A DNA stretch of 64,000 bases from Pycnococcus provasolii (taxonomy: Eukaryota; Chlorophyta; Pseudoscourfieldiophyceae; Pseudoscourfieldiales; Pycnococcaceae). The stretch covers positions 248,001 to 312,000 of the forward strand of contig OW568880.1 of assembly GCA_938743325.2 (NCBI GenBank). Reading direction: 5' to 3'. The position numbers and the translations under genes are program-made. Shown in pieces: positions 38,623 to 49,663 of this stretch (within the stretch, counting starts at the first letter, position 1; every line of letters begins with the position of its first letter). The notes under the pieces are model-generated. The model worked only from the letters and a program-made list of their open reading frames with translations, searched no databases and had not been told where the DNA came from.

Positions 38623-39190
38623 GATTCCGCTCCCTCCCTCCTGCATCCCGAATCAGTGGAATCACGCAGATAGCAGATGCGCGGAGTCCCCCGAGGGTCG
38701 AGGGCGTTCCCCCCCCTGGGGGCTGCTAGGGGCATTCTCCGACCCTACCCCCGACCAAATAAATGCACAAATCAGACACGCGCCTGCACCGGGTAGCCAG
38801 GTGGCAGTTGATTGGCGCATCCCAGCATTCTAGGGTAGGGCAGCCTCGGAAAACGGAAAAGGATGGCCCCATCACATACCCGGTAAACTTTAGTCTAAGG
38901 TTGGTCTTTTCAGACCACACGGATAGACGGGTCCACACGGATTCGATTCCGTCCCTACTTCTACGAAACGTGCGCGTGCCCTTTCCACTGGACTATCCGC
39001 CTGTTGCTGTGCTTTCCCAGTCTATATTATAGTCTTTGTGACTCCCCTCCCCCTCCCCCTCCCCTCGCACTCGCATCAATCAATCAATACATCAGTCCAC
39101 GTCCTCCGTCACCACCATCATCTTTGTCTTCATCTTTGTCTTCATCAAGCACCTTCATCTTTCTCTTCATCATCTTTCTGGACCCATATC
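38623..39190. other. Divergent intergenic region
   Basis: About 570 bp between the telomere-like array and the TCP11-like ATG. It contains the short palindrome ACGGA-TTCGAT-TCCGT near 38937-38952 and C/T-rich runs (39040-39060). No gene is supported. Confidence 0.55.
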
Positions 39191-41233
39191 ATGGTCTCTA
39201 GCCCAGTACCTGTCGTTGAGGTATACAGGGGTGTATCCGCAACATCAACATCAACCTCTCCTCTTCAACAGGTGCCTCCTCCCTCATCATCAGCGTCATC
39301 ATCATCATCGTTCGTGTACGCGTCGTCGTTCGACATCTCGTCCATCGCGCAAACGGTCAAGCCCATTCCGCACGCGGTTCAAAAGAAGTGGACTTCGACG
39401 ACACAGCATGAAGAACTGGACGACGACGCGAAAAGGATCCTGAAAACCAACAAAATCGAACTCAAACTGCAAAACGCGCAGAAAAATAGACACAAGCACC
39501 TACACACCATCACAACCAAGGCGTGCACGCAAGGACGACGCGCAGCGCAAATCAAAACCAGGCGAATCGAAAAGTACGCCAACAAGCACAGAAAGTGCAC
39601 GGCGCGCCTGCAGCGTGCGGAGGAAAGGCGACTTCAGAAACTTGCCGAGGTGGCGCAGAAGGCGGCGTCGACGTCGCCCGATGCCGAGAGCGTCGTTCTG
39701 CAGAAGAAGATGCTCGACGGCGCGGCTGCGAAGGAGAAGAAAATGGCGCTGCACGAAAGGATGCTGGCGGCGGATAAACGAAGGGCGGTGGTGATGGAAC
39801 AAAAGACGAAGAAGAACAAGAAGACGCAAGCCGCGCTCGTCATCCAAAAGGCGTGGAGAGCGCAGCGTTCGAACACCTTCACGTGCGCGTGGAAACGCCT
39901 GCGCGGTGCCGGCAGTCTGGTCGCAGACGAGCAGGCTGTGGAATTTGACGCGCTCGCGAGGAACCTTCAGAATCCGAGCGTCCTTCGTGATGCACGCGTT
40001 GTCATTCGACGCTCGACGCAGCGCGTCGTGGCACGCCTGCCACCCGCCGCTCGCCCCGCAGCCAGGCTTGAACGACGCTGCGCCGCGGGATGTCCAGGAC
40101 GCGTTGCGCTCGCGGCGGTGATGGCAGCATGCCACCCCGACACGATGCCAGAGCCAACACTCGTGCCGCTGGCGAGGACTCTCGCTCACGCACTCGTGAG
40201 CGGTGAGCTGAACGCCATCGATGCGGCGTGGATGCGTTGGACTGCGGCGTTCGCGGCGTGGCGCGCGCGCGACGCGCCTCGCCTTGGCGCGGAGCTCCGC
40301 CAGATGGCGGCGCGGCTGGCTCGTAGCGCAGCTCGCGCTGCGGCTGGCGCGCGTGTCGCGCAAGAAGATGCACAGATGATCGAGACGGCGGCTGATGACG
40401 ACGTCGCGCTGCTGCGCGCCGCCGTGCGCGCTGTGCAGGGACCGCGCGCCGCCGTGGAGTTGGAGGAGGAGGTGGAGGCGGCGCGGCACGCTGGTGCGAC
40501 GGAGGCGGAGGAGAGGCGCGAGAGGGCGGAACGCCGCCAGGCGTCTACCACCTCGTGGCTGCAGGCGGCGGAGATGTGGAGGGTGGAAGAGCAGCTGGAG
40601 ATGATGGAGGTGGTGGAGGCACCGTCCGTCGTGCAGATGCGAAGTGGACGTGGGCGAGCCGCCACACCCGCGCCGGACGCGCGCCTTCCGCCCGCGCCGA
40701 CGCGCGAGGCTGAGGCGAGGGCGGGCATCGCTCTGCTGTGGCTGGCTGCGCCAACATCGCAGCAGCAGCAGCTGGAGGAACAGAGCCTCCCTCACCTGCT
40801 CACGGCGGCGGAGGTGCGAAGGGTCGCGGCGGCAGCCGAGCTCATGCGCCGCACCGCGCTTGCTGCCGCCGCCGCTCTCGCGCACAGCGCCGTGGGAGGC
40901 AGGGATGCCGAGGGCGCCGCCCGACGCGCTCTCGCCGTGCTTGGCGGTGGAGGCGACGAGGACGCAATTGCGCTGGCCGCAACGCCACCGGATGGTGACG
41001 AGGCGGTAACGACGCGAACGATGCGCGCGGTGGCGGCACGGCCTGCGCTCACCCGCGGCGTGGTGCGCGCGTGTGCGGCTCGTCTGCGTGGCGCATCGGC
41101 CACTGCGGAGCTGCGTCGCGTCGCTGGCACCGCGGCACCGGCTCTGGAGGAGCCAGTGGATGGCGCAGCCGCTATTCTCATGTCAGCGGCGCACGTACTG
41201 GCTCGCTTGCATCCGACTTTTTTCCAGGAGTGA
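39191..41233 (+). CDS. TCP11-like helical protein with an IQ motif
   Basis: 680 residues from the ATG at 39191. After a S/T-rich start the N-terminal third is basic and coiled (KNRHKHLHTITTKA, RAEERRLQKLAEVAQKA), then an IQ-like motif (ALVIQKAWRAQRS) and FDALARNLQNPSVLRDARVVI. This order and spacing follow plant T-complex-11-like proteins, where the IQ-containing region is followed by a short conserved segment and then a helical TCP11 domain. The C-terminal two thirds are alanine/arginine-rich helices. The name is by weak similarity only; plant members have ill-defined roles, and calmodulin binding through the IQ is inferred. Confidence 0.65.
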   Translation: MVSSPVPVVEVYRGVSATSTSTSPLQQVPPPSSSASSSSSFVYASSFDISSIAQTVKPIPHAVQKKWTSTTQHEELDDDAKRILKTNKIELKLQNAQKNRHKHLHTITTKACTQGRRAAQIKTRRIEKYANKHRKCTARLQRAEERRLQKLAEVAQKAASTSPDAESVVLQKKMLDGAAAKEKKMALHERMLAADKRRAVVMEQKTKKNKKTQAALVIQKAWRAQRSNTFTCAWKRLRGAGSLVADEQAVEFDALARNLQNPSVLRDARVVIRRSTQRVVARLPPAARPAARLERRCAAGCPGRVALAAVMAACHPDTMPEPTLVPLARTLAHALVSGELNAIDAAWMRWTAAFAAWRARDAPRLGAELRQMAARLARSAARAAAGARVAQEDAQMIETAADDDVALLRAAVRAVQGPRAAVELEEEVEAARHAGATEAEERRERAERRQASTTSWLQAAEMWRVEEQLEMMEVVEAPSVVQMRSGRGRAATPAPDARLPPAPTREAEARAGIALLWLAAPTSQQQQLEEQSLPHLLTAAEVRRVAAAAELMRRTALAAAAALAHSAVGGRDAEGAARRALAVLGGGGDEDAIALAATPPDGDEAVTTRTMRAVAARPALTRGVVRACAARLRGASATAELRRVAGTAAPALEEPVDGAAAILMSAAHVLARLHPTFFQE

Positions 41234-41432
41234 GCTTAAATGACGTTGAAGTTGAATCAAACATGTTGATGAATGGGAGGTGTAGTTTTTGATTGGGATT
41301 GTAGTAACCACCATCTGTGAATTTTTGTTACTTAACCAACATCTTGTTCTTTTTTCAACAACAACAACATCATCATTCAACAAATCACCCATAACCCATA
41401 ACCCTCATTCCCCACTATGTGTGTTCCTCTAA

Positions 41433-42044
41433 CTAAATTCCAGCCACCAGCTTCGACGCGGTGCTCATCACGCCAGCGACGACAGAGTCAGGCACAGCAG
41501 AAACAATACCGCCCGCCATCTGCTTCGACGTCTTTGCCACAGCTGGAAGAATTCCAACATCACGGCTGACACCGCCCGTAAATCGGCGGAAAAACGTTGG
41601 GCCGTTATCCTAGTAGTAGCGATTTGGTTCATTGGTTGTGGATGTATGTTAGTCAATTGTTCAAAAAATCGTTTGTTGAGAATTCACAAATTGTACCTTC
41701 AGCTTTTTGCAGAATTCGTGCCACTCATCACGATTGAGGCGGTTGTTGCCGTCGTGATCGACGAGCTTCACCAATTCCTTTATTTTGGACTTGGATGGCG
41801 GGTCTTCCCATCCAGGAAGCCTTTTGTTGAGGTGATTGTACAACATGAGAATCGCACTGGATATTTCTGCGGTATCGAGCTCGCCAGACTTGTCCTCGTC
41901 CACGGCATCAAAGGCCTTGTCGCAGGCGATGCGAAAGACGTAGGGGTAAGCAAGCACGCCAGCGCCGACGGCAAAGCCGATTCCAACAGCGACTCCGGCA
42001 ATCACCTTCAGGACCTGGTTGTCGTCTTTCTTCTCCTCCGGCAT
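41433..42044 (-). CDS. Membrane-anchored EF-hand protein
   Basis: Two exons on the reverse strand, 41697-42044 and 41433-41609, with an 87-bp GT-AG intron that contains a TGACTAAC branch-like sequence; 174 residues. Without splicing the frame ends early; with splicing it continues DNGPTFFRRFTGG and ends ASKLVAGI. One membrane span (about residues 13-32, IAGVAVGIGFAVGAGVLAYP) is followed by two EF-hand loops, DEDKSGELDTAE and DHDGNNRLNRDE, both with proper ligands. It should sense calcium on the face of a membrane; which membrane is unclear. A neighbour on each side is divergent or convergent, with no functional link evident. Confidence 0.85.
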
Positions 42045-42224
42045 GTTGTTGTTGTTGGTGACGATGATGATAATGATAAATTCCCCTCGCACTTGTTTCA
42101 CAAGACGGCTGGATCGTGGGCCGTTGAACCGATGATGAGACCCCGAAAAATAAATGGGGGTTTTAGTTTTTAAGCGAAAGATATTTTTGTCCAAACAAGT
42201 CTCTAGAAGAAAAAAACAGAAATC

Positions 42225-42653
42225 ATGGCGCGCGTGGTGACAATGCTCCTCCTTCAGCTCATTGTGCTCACCTTCACCTTCGCTGGTGGTGGCATGGGCG
42301 TGCGCGCCGCTCGTCTCGATACCAACACCAACAAGCAGATCATCACAGTAGTAGCGACGCAGTCTGATGCCTTGTGTGAACCCATTCGTAACAGTACCAT
42401 AGAACGATGTTGCTATCTAGCTGGTGGTTGCGCACATGAAAAGGTGAGGGGTAGGTGCTATCAGATTGGTGATTCCGCAAGAGACGCGTGTGAGCAGGAA
42501 TGTGGAGGAAGTCACACTCGCCACTGTTGTAGGGCTGTTTCTGCGGCTGTCCGTACTACTTGCACAGACCTTGCTAGGAAACCAGCTCCGTGCGATGTAA
42601 TCGCAGGGGCTGTCTACACAGCATGCAGGTACCCTCCTGCAGTAACCTTTTGA
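42225..42653 (+). CDS. Small secreted 12-cysteine protein, unknown
   Basis: 142 residues. A strong signal peptide (MLLLQLIVLTFTFAGG) is followed by about 100 residues with 12 cysteines, including two CC pairs (ERCCYLAGGC and RHCCRAVS). The even number and spacing suggest six disulfides. No known toxin, defensin or wall-protein family could be assigned. The composition and size suit an extracellular signal, inhibitor or matrix protein. It is head-to-head with the EF-hand gene (180 bp between ATGs). Confidence 0.72.
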   Translation: MARVVTMLLLQLIVLTFTFAGGGMGVRAARLDTNTNKQIITVVATQSDALCEPIRNSTIERCCYLAGGCAHEKVRGRCYQIGDSARDACEQECGGSHTRHCCRAVSAAVRTTCTDLARKPAPCDVIAGAVYTACRYPPAVTF

Positions 42654-42783
42654 CACATCACCACATTCACCACATCATATACTCGTCGCACACTTGCACT
42701 ACGTGACCTTGGGTTTTCTAATATCTCAATTTTTACATGAAAATAATAAATACAACAAGCTTCTTCTTCTTCCTTCTTCCTTC

Positions 42784-45700
42784 TTAGAGCGTCGCAAATC
42801 CGGACGAGCCGTGCCGAACAGCCAGCAGAACAGCACGCTCGAGACGTGCTTTCGTCGCATATCTGGGTAATCTCAGCAGATGAAAGCATGTTGCCGCGGT
42901 TGGTAGCAAATCGCCGCCGCCTTGCGTTCTCGAGCTATCCAATGCCATGATTGTGAAGCCAGAAGCGCTTGCGGCAAAGCCGCCAACGGGTACGGAAGGA
43001 CTGCCCGTGGCAAACCAAACGACAAGGCGACGATCGGTGTGGCTGAGGCTTTCCATCAACTCCCAAAACCAACGAATCTGAGCAGAGCTAGCATGATAAC
43101 CACCGGTGTACTTCGTTGCAGAGCGCCACGCTGCCACGTCCACCTCCGATTCACCTGCTAGCAGGAGCGCAGCCTCGTGGCTCTCCAACATCCGACGTGC
43201 CTCTCGAGGCAGCACGGCATCCAAGCCACGTGCGATGCGGCGGCACTGCCAAAGACACTGCCCGTACGTCTTAAATCGCGCCAAACGATACACGTACTCA
43301 GCAGCATTCGACAGCATCACGGATGCCGCACCACCTTCTCCGTCATGCATCAGAGTGGTTGTGTGAAGCTCGCCGCTCGCGTCGACACGACTCGTAGCCT
43401 CGCAGTCGAGGTAGAGGGCTGCAAGGCTCTCGTTGTCCTTCTGCTTAGCGAGCTGCATCACCACGCGAAGACTGCGCAGTAAGTCGCCATCGCTCGAGCT
43501 AAGATGCTGAAGCATCTGCGAGCCAAGCACCTCTGACAATATCGCATCCTCGTTGTTATCGCCAGCACCAGCACCAGCACTGTTGGCCACCTTCTCGTCG
43601 TCCATAAGCTCTGCTTCCATCGCCGCCGAAGCATCTCGTTTCGCTGGTGGAACGGCGCCTCCCCAAATGATGTGCCAGATGGGAGCAGATAGGCGAAGCG
43701 AGGGAAGAGATAAACCGTGATGCAGAGCATAGCCAATGAGCCGACCAACCAAGCTAAGCTCTTCCGCGAATGCAGACTGCGCCGCTTCGTCATCTCCAGC
43801 ATGAGCATCACGGAATCGCCTGGGCACCACGACAGCCGAATCGTCGTCATCAACACCTGTGGGTCGAAATCGTTCCACAGATGCAAGATCGTCGACATTC
43901 GCGTCGTCCGCAGGCTGGAAGAGAGCGGTGTTGCCACATCCGCTAGGACACAAGCCAACCAACTCCAAGCTCAGCGATGTGACCAGCTCGCGCTCCATGC
44001 CAGGTCCTCGCGCCTCCTCTCCCTCAAACTGCGTCTTCTCCCACAGAGGGATAGCCACGAACGCCTCGGGCGTAGCAAAGAACAGATCTGACTTGCAAAG
44101 ATTCACAAGCTCTGGCCACAGTCGACCTCGGGGCATCTGCGCCGGACCAAAGTCCATCATGCGGCTGCTGCGCGCCACCGGATTGGTCAGGCAGAGGACC
44201 AATTCTGCGCGATCGTCGTCGAGCATGCCGGCGACGGCATCACGCGCCACAGCCTCCGGCCAAGTTTCGTTGCGAACTTCGCTGAGCATTGAAGTTAAGA
44301 TGTTGCGGCGATTCGTTATGCTGAGCACGCGCCGGCCGTCTGCGAGACTAGCCGTCCAAAGGAAGCTCAGTGGCGACGCTCCACGGCAATTCGAAGCGCC
44401 GGACCTTCCGAACCAGCCATTCAGCGCGTCGTAATGACGTGGAATCTCCGCCACGGCTGACAGCAGGCGGCGAATCGGCTTGCTGCACGACTTGCTGCAT
44501 AGTGTGCTGTCTGCCAAAAGCTTCCCTAGTAGGCGTAGCTGCTCCTCCGTCCTATGTCGCAGCAGCGCATCCAGCGCACCAACGCGGTCGGATACGCTGC
44601 CGGTGGCGAAATCGGCGTAAAGCAGTGCCGGCCAGCCGTTCGTCCTGTCTACCGCACAAACGTCCGCACCGGCAGCAAGCCAAGCCTTCGCACCGTCGGC
44701 GCTGCCGCTCGCCGCAGCATGGTGGAGCGGGAAAGCGCCCGTCGCCGTGTCGCGGCACATGGTGCTGTCGGGATACGCCGCCACGAGGCTGGCTATGCGC
44801 ACGGCAGAATCTGTCGCGTAATGCGCGGCAAGTTGTCCCTGATGATCGCGATGATTCATCACGTGCTTTGCATCCGCTTCCTTGAGGTGCACGAGCAGCA
44901 AGTCGACGCACACGTCACAACCAACGCGGCTTGTTGGTGCCTCCAGAGCGCGCATCAGCGGCGTTGTACCATCCACCTCGCTAGGCGTCGACGCTGTACC
45001 ATGACTCTTTGTCACAGGCAGCGGTTTGGATGCCGCGAGGCAAAGCGATAGGCATCTCGGATTGCCGTACGTGCTGCATGCGTGCACAAGCGTAATGTAC
45101 CCAAACAAATCACGTGCCAGCTCACCACTTGCCTTGCTGGCTGCGGATAAAGCCTTTGCCGCCCGGCGCGTTCCCATCGCCTCGAGCAGAAGCGCGGCTG
45201 CTTGATCACGCCCTTGGCCAATCGCCGCGAGCAGGCACGGCGTGCGCACGTCACGCTTGGACGAACCTTGCCGCCGAGCGGTGGCAGAACTACACACCTC
45301 ATTGATCACGTCGGCTGCATCCGCTCCCGCATTGCTCGCGCCCGCACCCGACAACAAAGCCTTCAGCGCAGCTGGAGCCTCGGCAGTTTCTGCAGAAGCT
45401 TGAAGTGCGAGGCGCACACCCTGTCGTCGGCACACCTCGAAGTTTTTGCCAGCCACGTCCTTCAAGTTGGAAAATGTCGAGCGCATCGCAGCTGCCGTGG
45501 CTAACACGGCAGCCTCGTCGCTCGCAGCCTTGCCAGCCTGACCACCAGCACCAGCGGGACTTGCAACTATCTCCACAGCCCGTAGCGTCTTGGCAACGTC
45601 CGTCCGTCTCGATTTCACGGATGGCGGCACGATGTGCGAAATGCAACGATAGCACACGTAATCATCCGCATTCGCTGCATCAGCCGCATCCTCGAAGCCG

Positions 45701-46191
45701 GCGCACGCAGCATGCTGCCACGTGCTGCATCTTGTGCACTGCACCATGATATCCACGAGCTTTGAGGGACGTTGGTCGTCCTCGGAGCGTGCGCCACAAG
45801 AACAGCGCACGAGGTCTCCATCTGTGGCGGCGGTGGCGGCGGCGGCTTTGGCTTCGCTCTCGTTTAAGCCGTCACTAGCCTCGTGATCCTCCTCTTGCTG
45901 AAAGATAGCCTCGTATTCGTCGTCCGTGTCGACGAGCCACTCGTCGTCGTCGTCGTCCGAAATTTTGCCGTCGAGGTTGTCATCACTGTCGTCGCCTTGG
46001 TCGCCGTCACTAAAGTCGAAACGCAAGCGCTGGGTTGCCGAAGTACGCCTCGCATCGGCAAGCTCCTCAAGTCTTGACCTGAACTCCCTCTTCCTCTTGA
46101 GGTCTCTCCTCGGTGTCACCTTTGTGCGTTGCGACGGCGTCGCGTTCGTGCGCTGCGATGGCGTCGGCACGGCTTCTGGCTGTGCCACTCT

Positions 46192-46230
<39 letters not shown>

Positions 46231-46776
46231 TTCAATCACTCGTCGTTGCTTTTCCTTCTCCTTGTGTTGAACCGCTTCCTCCTCCTCCTCGTCGTCGTCT
46301 TCAATCACTCGTCGTCGTTGCTTTTCCTTCTCCTTGAGTTGAACCGCTTCCTCGTCGTCGTCGTCAATCACTCGTCGTCGTCTCGTTTCCTTCTTCTTGT
46401 GTTGAACCGCCTCGTCGTCGTCGTCGTCGTCGCCTCCGTCGTCAATCACTCGTCGTCGCGTGGCCGTCGTCGTCTGATATTTCTCAGCTCCCTCACCTTC
46501 CAGCCTTGCGTCGGTGTCAACGTTACTCGCTTGACGCCGCTTCTTCTTCTTCTTCTTTTTCTTTTTCTTTGTTCTTCTTTCCTCCACATCTTCGGAGTCG
46601 GAATCAATGAGCTTGCGCCTCAGCCGCGGGTCGTTGATATCCTCGCCGGCGCCGTCCTCGTCCTCGCCTGACGTCGACGGCTCCGTTGAGTCTGTCGGCG
46701 GCTGCCACGACTCGTCGTCGGAGTACAGCGCGATTGCTGCGCCAGCGCGTGCGGCCCGACGCGTGGTGAGTGCCAT
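42784..46776 (-). CDS. PHD finger, ankyrin repeats and HECT-type ubiquitin ligase
   Basis: 1330 residues. The N-terminus (to about 300) is charged and repetitive: lysine and aspartate runs and repeats of RRRVIDDDDEEAVQ. A PHD finger follows (325-380): C326, C328, C348, C351, H356, C359, C376, C379. A central helical region (about 430-800) has ankyrin-like motifs (TPLMRALEAP, GAFPLHHAAASGSADGAKAWLAAGADV). The C-terminal 400 residues are a HECT domain, with the catalytic cysteine at about 1297 in ATCFHLLRLP and the GGYHASSAQIRWFW segment. HECT ligases carry ubiquitin on that cysteine; the PHD suggests a chromatin target. The combination of all three is unusual. Confidence 0.88.
46195..46232. 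repeat. (GTC)n coding microsatellite
   Basis: A GTC/GAC trinucleotide run encoding the longest aspartate stretch of the HECT protein; related D/E runs recur at 46270-46440. Confidence 0.85.
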
Positions 46777-47040
46777 CGCCGAGCGAGAAGTGAAGGACGG
46801 TCGGGGGATGAGGCGGAAACGGAAGCAGGCGGAGCAGGGAAGAGACGGGGGATGGTTATGGAGGGGGAGGGAGGGAGACAGAGGGGAAGGGACCTGGGGA
46901 AGGGGAGGGAAATGGCAACCACCTGGGGGAAGGCCAGAGGGATGCGACGCCTTGTCTTGTCACACATCCTACCAACCACACCACGACTGGCAAGACAGCC
47001 GGAATGAAATCATCTCTATATTTATTTTGATACAACGAAC

Positions 47041-49246
47041 TCAAGCGACGCGCATGCGTTTCAGCGCGTAAAAGCTTCTCTGCGCAGCCGTCTCCAGCTC
47101 AGCCAGACGCGCGACGCTCGGCTTCAACTTCACGAGGCGGTCGCGAAGGTGCGCCTCCGCCTTTGCGGCAGCCTTCGTCTTGCCGAGCACGAGCTGGCCG
47201 TCGCTTCCCATCGCGCCAACGGACATCAGGCCATCTTTCGCGGCTGCGGAGAGCGTGAGCCTCTTCACAGCCTCTGAGCCACCGACGCGCTTCTTCACCT
47301 CCGCGAACAGGCCAGGCTCGTCGTACCAGACGGTGTGCTGCTTCACGTCCGATGCGCTCGGTCTCAGCCAAGGCTTGTATCCTTTCTTTGTGCAGTACCA
47401 AACGCGCTCGGGAACGTCGCTCACCAAACTAATCGCCACGCCAGGAGCCTCCGCGCGTCCGACGCGACCCGTGCGATGCACGTAGTCCTCGCTGCGATCG
47501 GGTAGCGTCATGTTGATCATGAAGGGTAGGCCTGTGACGTCAATGCCTCGCGCGGCGGCGTCCGTGCAGAGGAGGATGCGCACCTCGCCATCCTTGAATG
47601 CGTCTAGGTTCGCCTTCCTCTCGTAGTTGCTCAGCTCGCCGCCAACGCACGCGCACGTGTACGCGTGCTCCTTGCCGCTCTCGCGACGCACGCCGCTGCG
47701 GTGCGCGTTGCCACCATCGGTGCCACCAAGCGCGTTCAGGTACTCCTGAAGCTGCATGCAATCGTAGTTCGTACGGCAGAAGACAATCACGCGTTCCATC
47801 GAAAGCGCATCTATCAGCCGAACAAGAGCCTTCGCTTTGAGCACCTTGACGCGCGCGCTCGCGGTGCTCTTCGCTCCGGCATCCACGCCGCAGCTGTGCA
47901 CGCCGTCTGTTGGAACGCTTGCGTCGTCAGCCTGCGAGATCAGGGACGCCATCTCTGCATCGTCCTTCGCACCGCCGGGGTTCACATATACGACACGGTG
48001 AATGACGGTGGAAGGCAGCGCGCCGGGACCCTTGAGGTCAACCCACGTCGCGAGAGGGCACCACCGTTCGACCACGGAGCGCACCTGCGGATCATGCAGA
48101 GTCGCCGAAAAGAAGAGAAGCTGCGCGCGGCTGCGAAGGTCGCCACGCGAGTGGCGTGGCGTCCACCGCGCGAAGATCTTCTCGGTCGTGGGCAGGTTCC
48201 CTTCGTCCACAAGCCGATCTGCTTCGTCGAGGATGAGAAACAGGCAGCGATCGAGCGTCAGACTTCCCTTTTCGAGCAAATCAAGCACACGTCCCGGCGT
48301 TCCACTTGCGAACAACGAGCCACCCTTGCGAAGCACGCTAAGCTGCGCATTTGGATCCGCACCGCCGACTAAGGTTGCGCAACGCGAGATGGGCTCGTCG
48401 CCGCTCCGCGGTGGATTTGGCGCGCCGGGCCAAGAATCGAAGGCGCCGGCGATTTTATTCACAACGGCACTCGTCTGCTCCGCGAGGTCCTTCGAAGGTG
48501 ACAAAACCAGGGCGAGGATTTGGCTGGCATTCTGTGCCGACCCTCCTCCTCCGCCGCCGCCGCCACCGCCACCGCCGCGGCCACGCCCACCGCCGCGTCC
48601 ACCGCCACCCGAGGCGGGCACGGGCGGCGTTGCTGTCGACGGCACCTCCACCTTACCCTCACGCATGAGCTTGGTCATCGACGAGCAGCCAGCCTCGTTA
48701 TTCGCGCCGACGTCGTCAAAGAGAACCTCGCACTCACACCCCTTCAGCGTCACGGCTGGGTACAACGCCTGACCCACGAGCGCCTTTGGCACGTCGAACG
48801 CCACACCCTGTGGGTCGCCGTTGATGGTGAACGAGATGCGTCCAGACGAGCTCAGGAATACGCCAACGACGTCGCCCTGTCCGAATGGAATGCCGTAGTC
48901 CTCAAACGTGCGAGCATGGCTTTTCTTGCCCGTGCTGCCAAACCCGAAGCTGAGCTTGTCGACGCCAAGCTCCAACGAAGGCGAGGTGGCGTTCGCCCAG
49001 CCCACGCGAGCGAGGCCCTTCGTAAGCACCTTGACGGAAAATGCGGCGCCTTGCGATCCCACCTTGACACCCACGCCTGCACGCACGCCACACCACCGGT
49101 TGTTTGCTCGCGTGCTGTTTGCATGCACGACGTTCGAGCTTGTGTCGCATTGCACGTTCACGAGCGGGTCGCGCCAAGCGTCTGGTATGGATGCCGCGGA
49201 CGTGGGCTTGCTTGACAAGGCGCTTACGTCTGCATTGGACGTCTGC

Positions 49247-49284
<38 letters not shown>

Positions 49285-49521
49285 CTTTATCTTCGACGAC
49301 GGAAGCGGCACGTTCGCGGACAGCACTTCGTGCGCCAGCTGCACGGTCGGCAGCGTGAAGGCGAGCGTCTTTCCCGATCCCGTCTCGGCGGCTGCGCACA
49401 CGTCTCCGCCCCCCAGTATGAGTCCGACAGACTCGCTCTGCACTGGCGTGGGCAGGTGCCACCCGGAGCTGTCCAGCTGCGCGAGTATTTCGTCAGAGAC
49501 GCCCAACTCCTCGAACGACAT
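47041..49521 (-). CDS. DDX1: DEAD-box helicase with SPRY insert (DDX1)
   Basis: 826 residues from the ATG at 49521. Helicase motifs: ETGSGKT (46-52), LILDEADRL, SATLHD, and HRTGRVGRA. Between motif I and Ia lies a SPRY domain (about 115-270; FEDYGIPFGQGDVVGVFLS, ISFTINGDPQGVAF), the layout unique to DDX1. Polyglycine stretches flank the SPRY domain. DDX1 works with the RtcB ligase in tRNA splicing and in other RNA repair in animals; no RtcB is visible in this window. It is divergent with MMTAG2, sharing a 142-bp region that holds telobox motifs. The frame extends upstream of the ATG but only into low-complexity sequence. Confidence 0.92.
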
Positions 49522-49573
49522 AGATGTTGAAGACGGCAACTGGCGGCAAAGGATGGAGGGCGAGGACGAACAG

Positions 49574-49603
49574 ATTAGGGTATCAAATTCGGCTAACCCT
49601 AAA
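49574..49603. promoter_or_regulatory. Two opposed telobox units in a short divergent promoter
   Basis: ATTAGGG (49574-49580) and CTAACCCTAAA (49593-49603) between the DDX1 and MMTAG2 ATGs, which are only 142 bp apart. Confidence 0.5.
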
Positions 49604-49663
49604 GGTGTGGCCTGACGGTTTTCCCGGTCACAGGGCGCCGCCATCCATAACGCCGAGCTCGTC

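Noticed and set aside
38930-38960. A tRNA T-arm, from GGATTCGATTCC
   Set aside because: The loop would be six bases instead of seven and no acceptor or anticodon arm could be folded around it.
39500-40885. A 461-residue reverse frame inside the TCP11-like gene
   Set aside because: R/H/L-rich antisense frame; the forward frame has the coiled coil and IQ motif.
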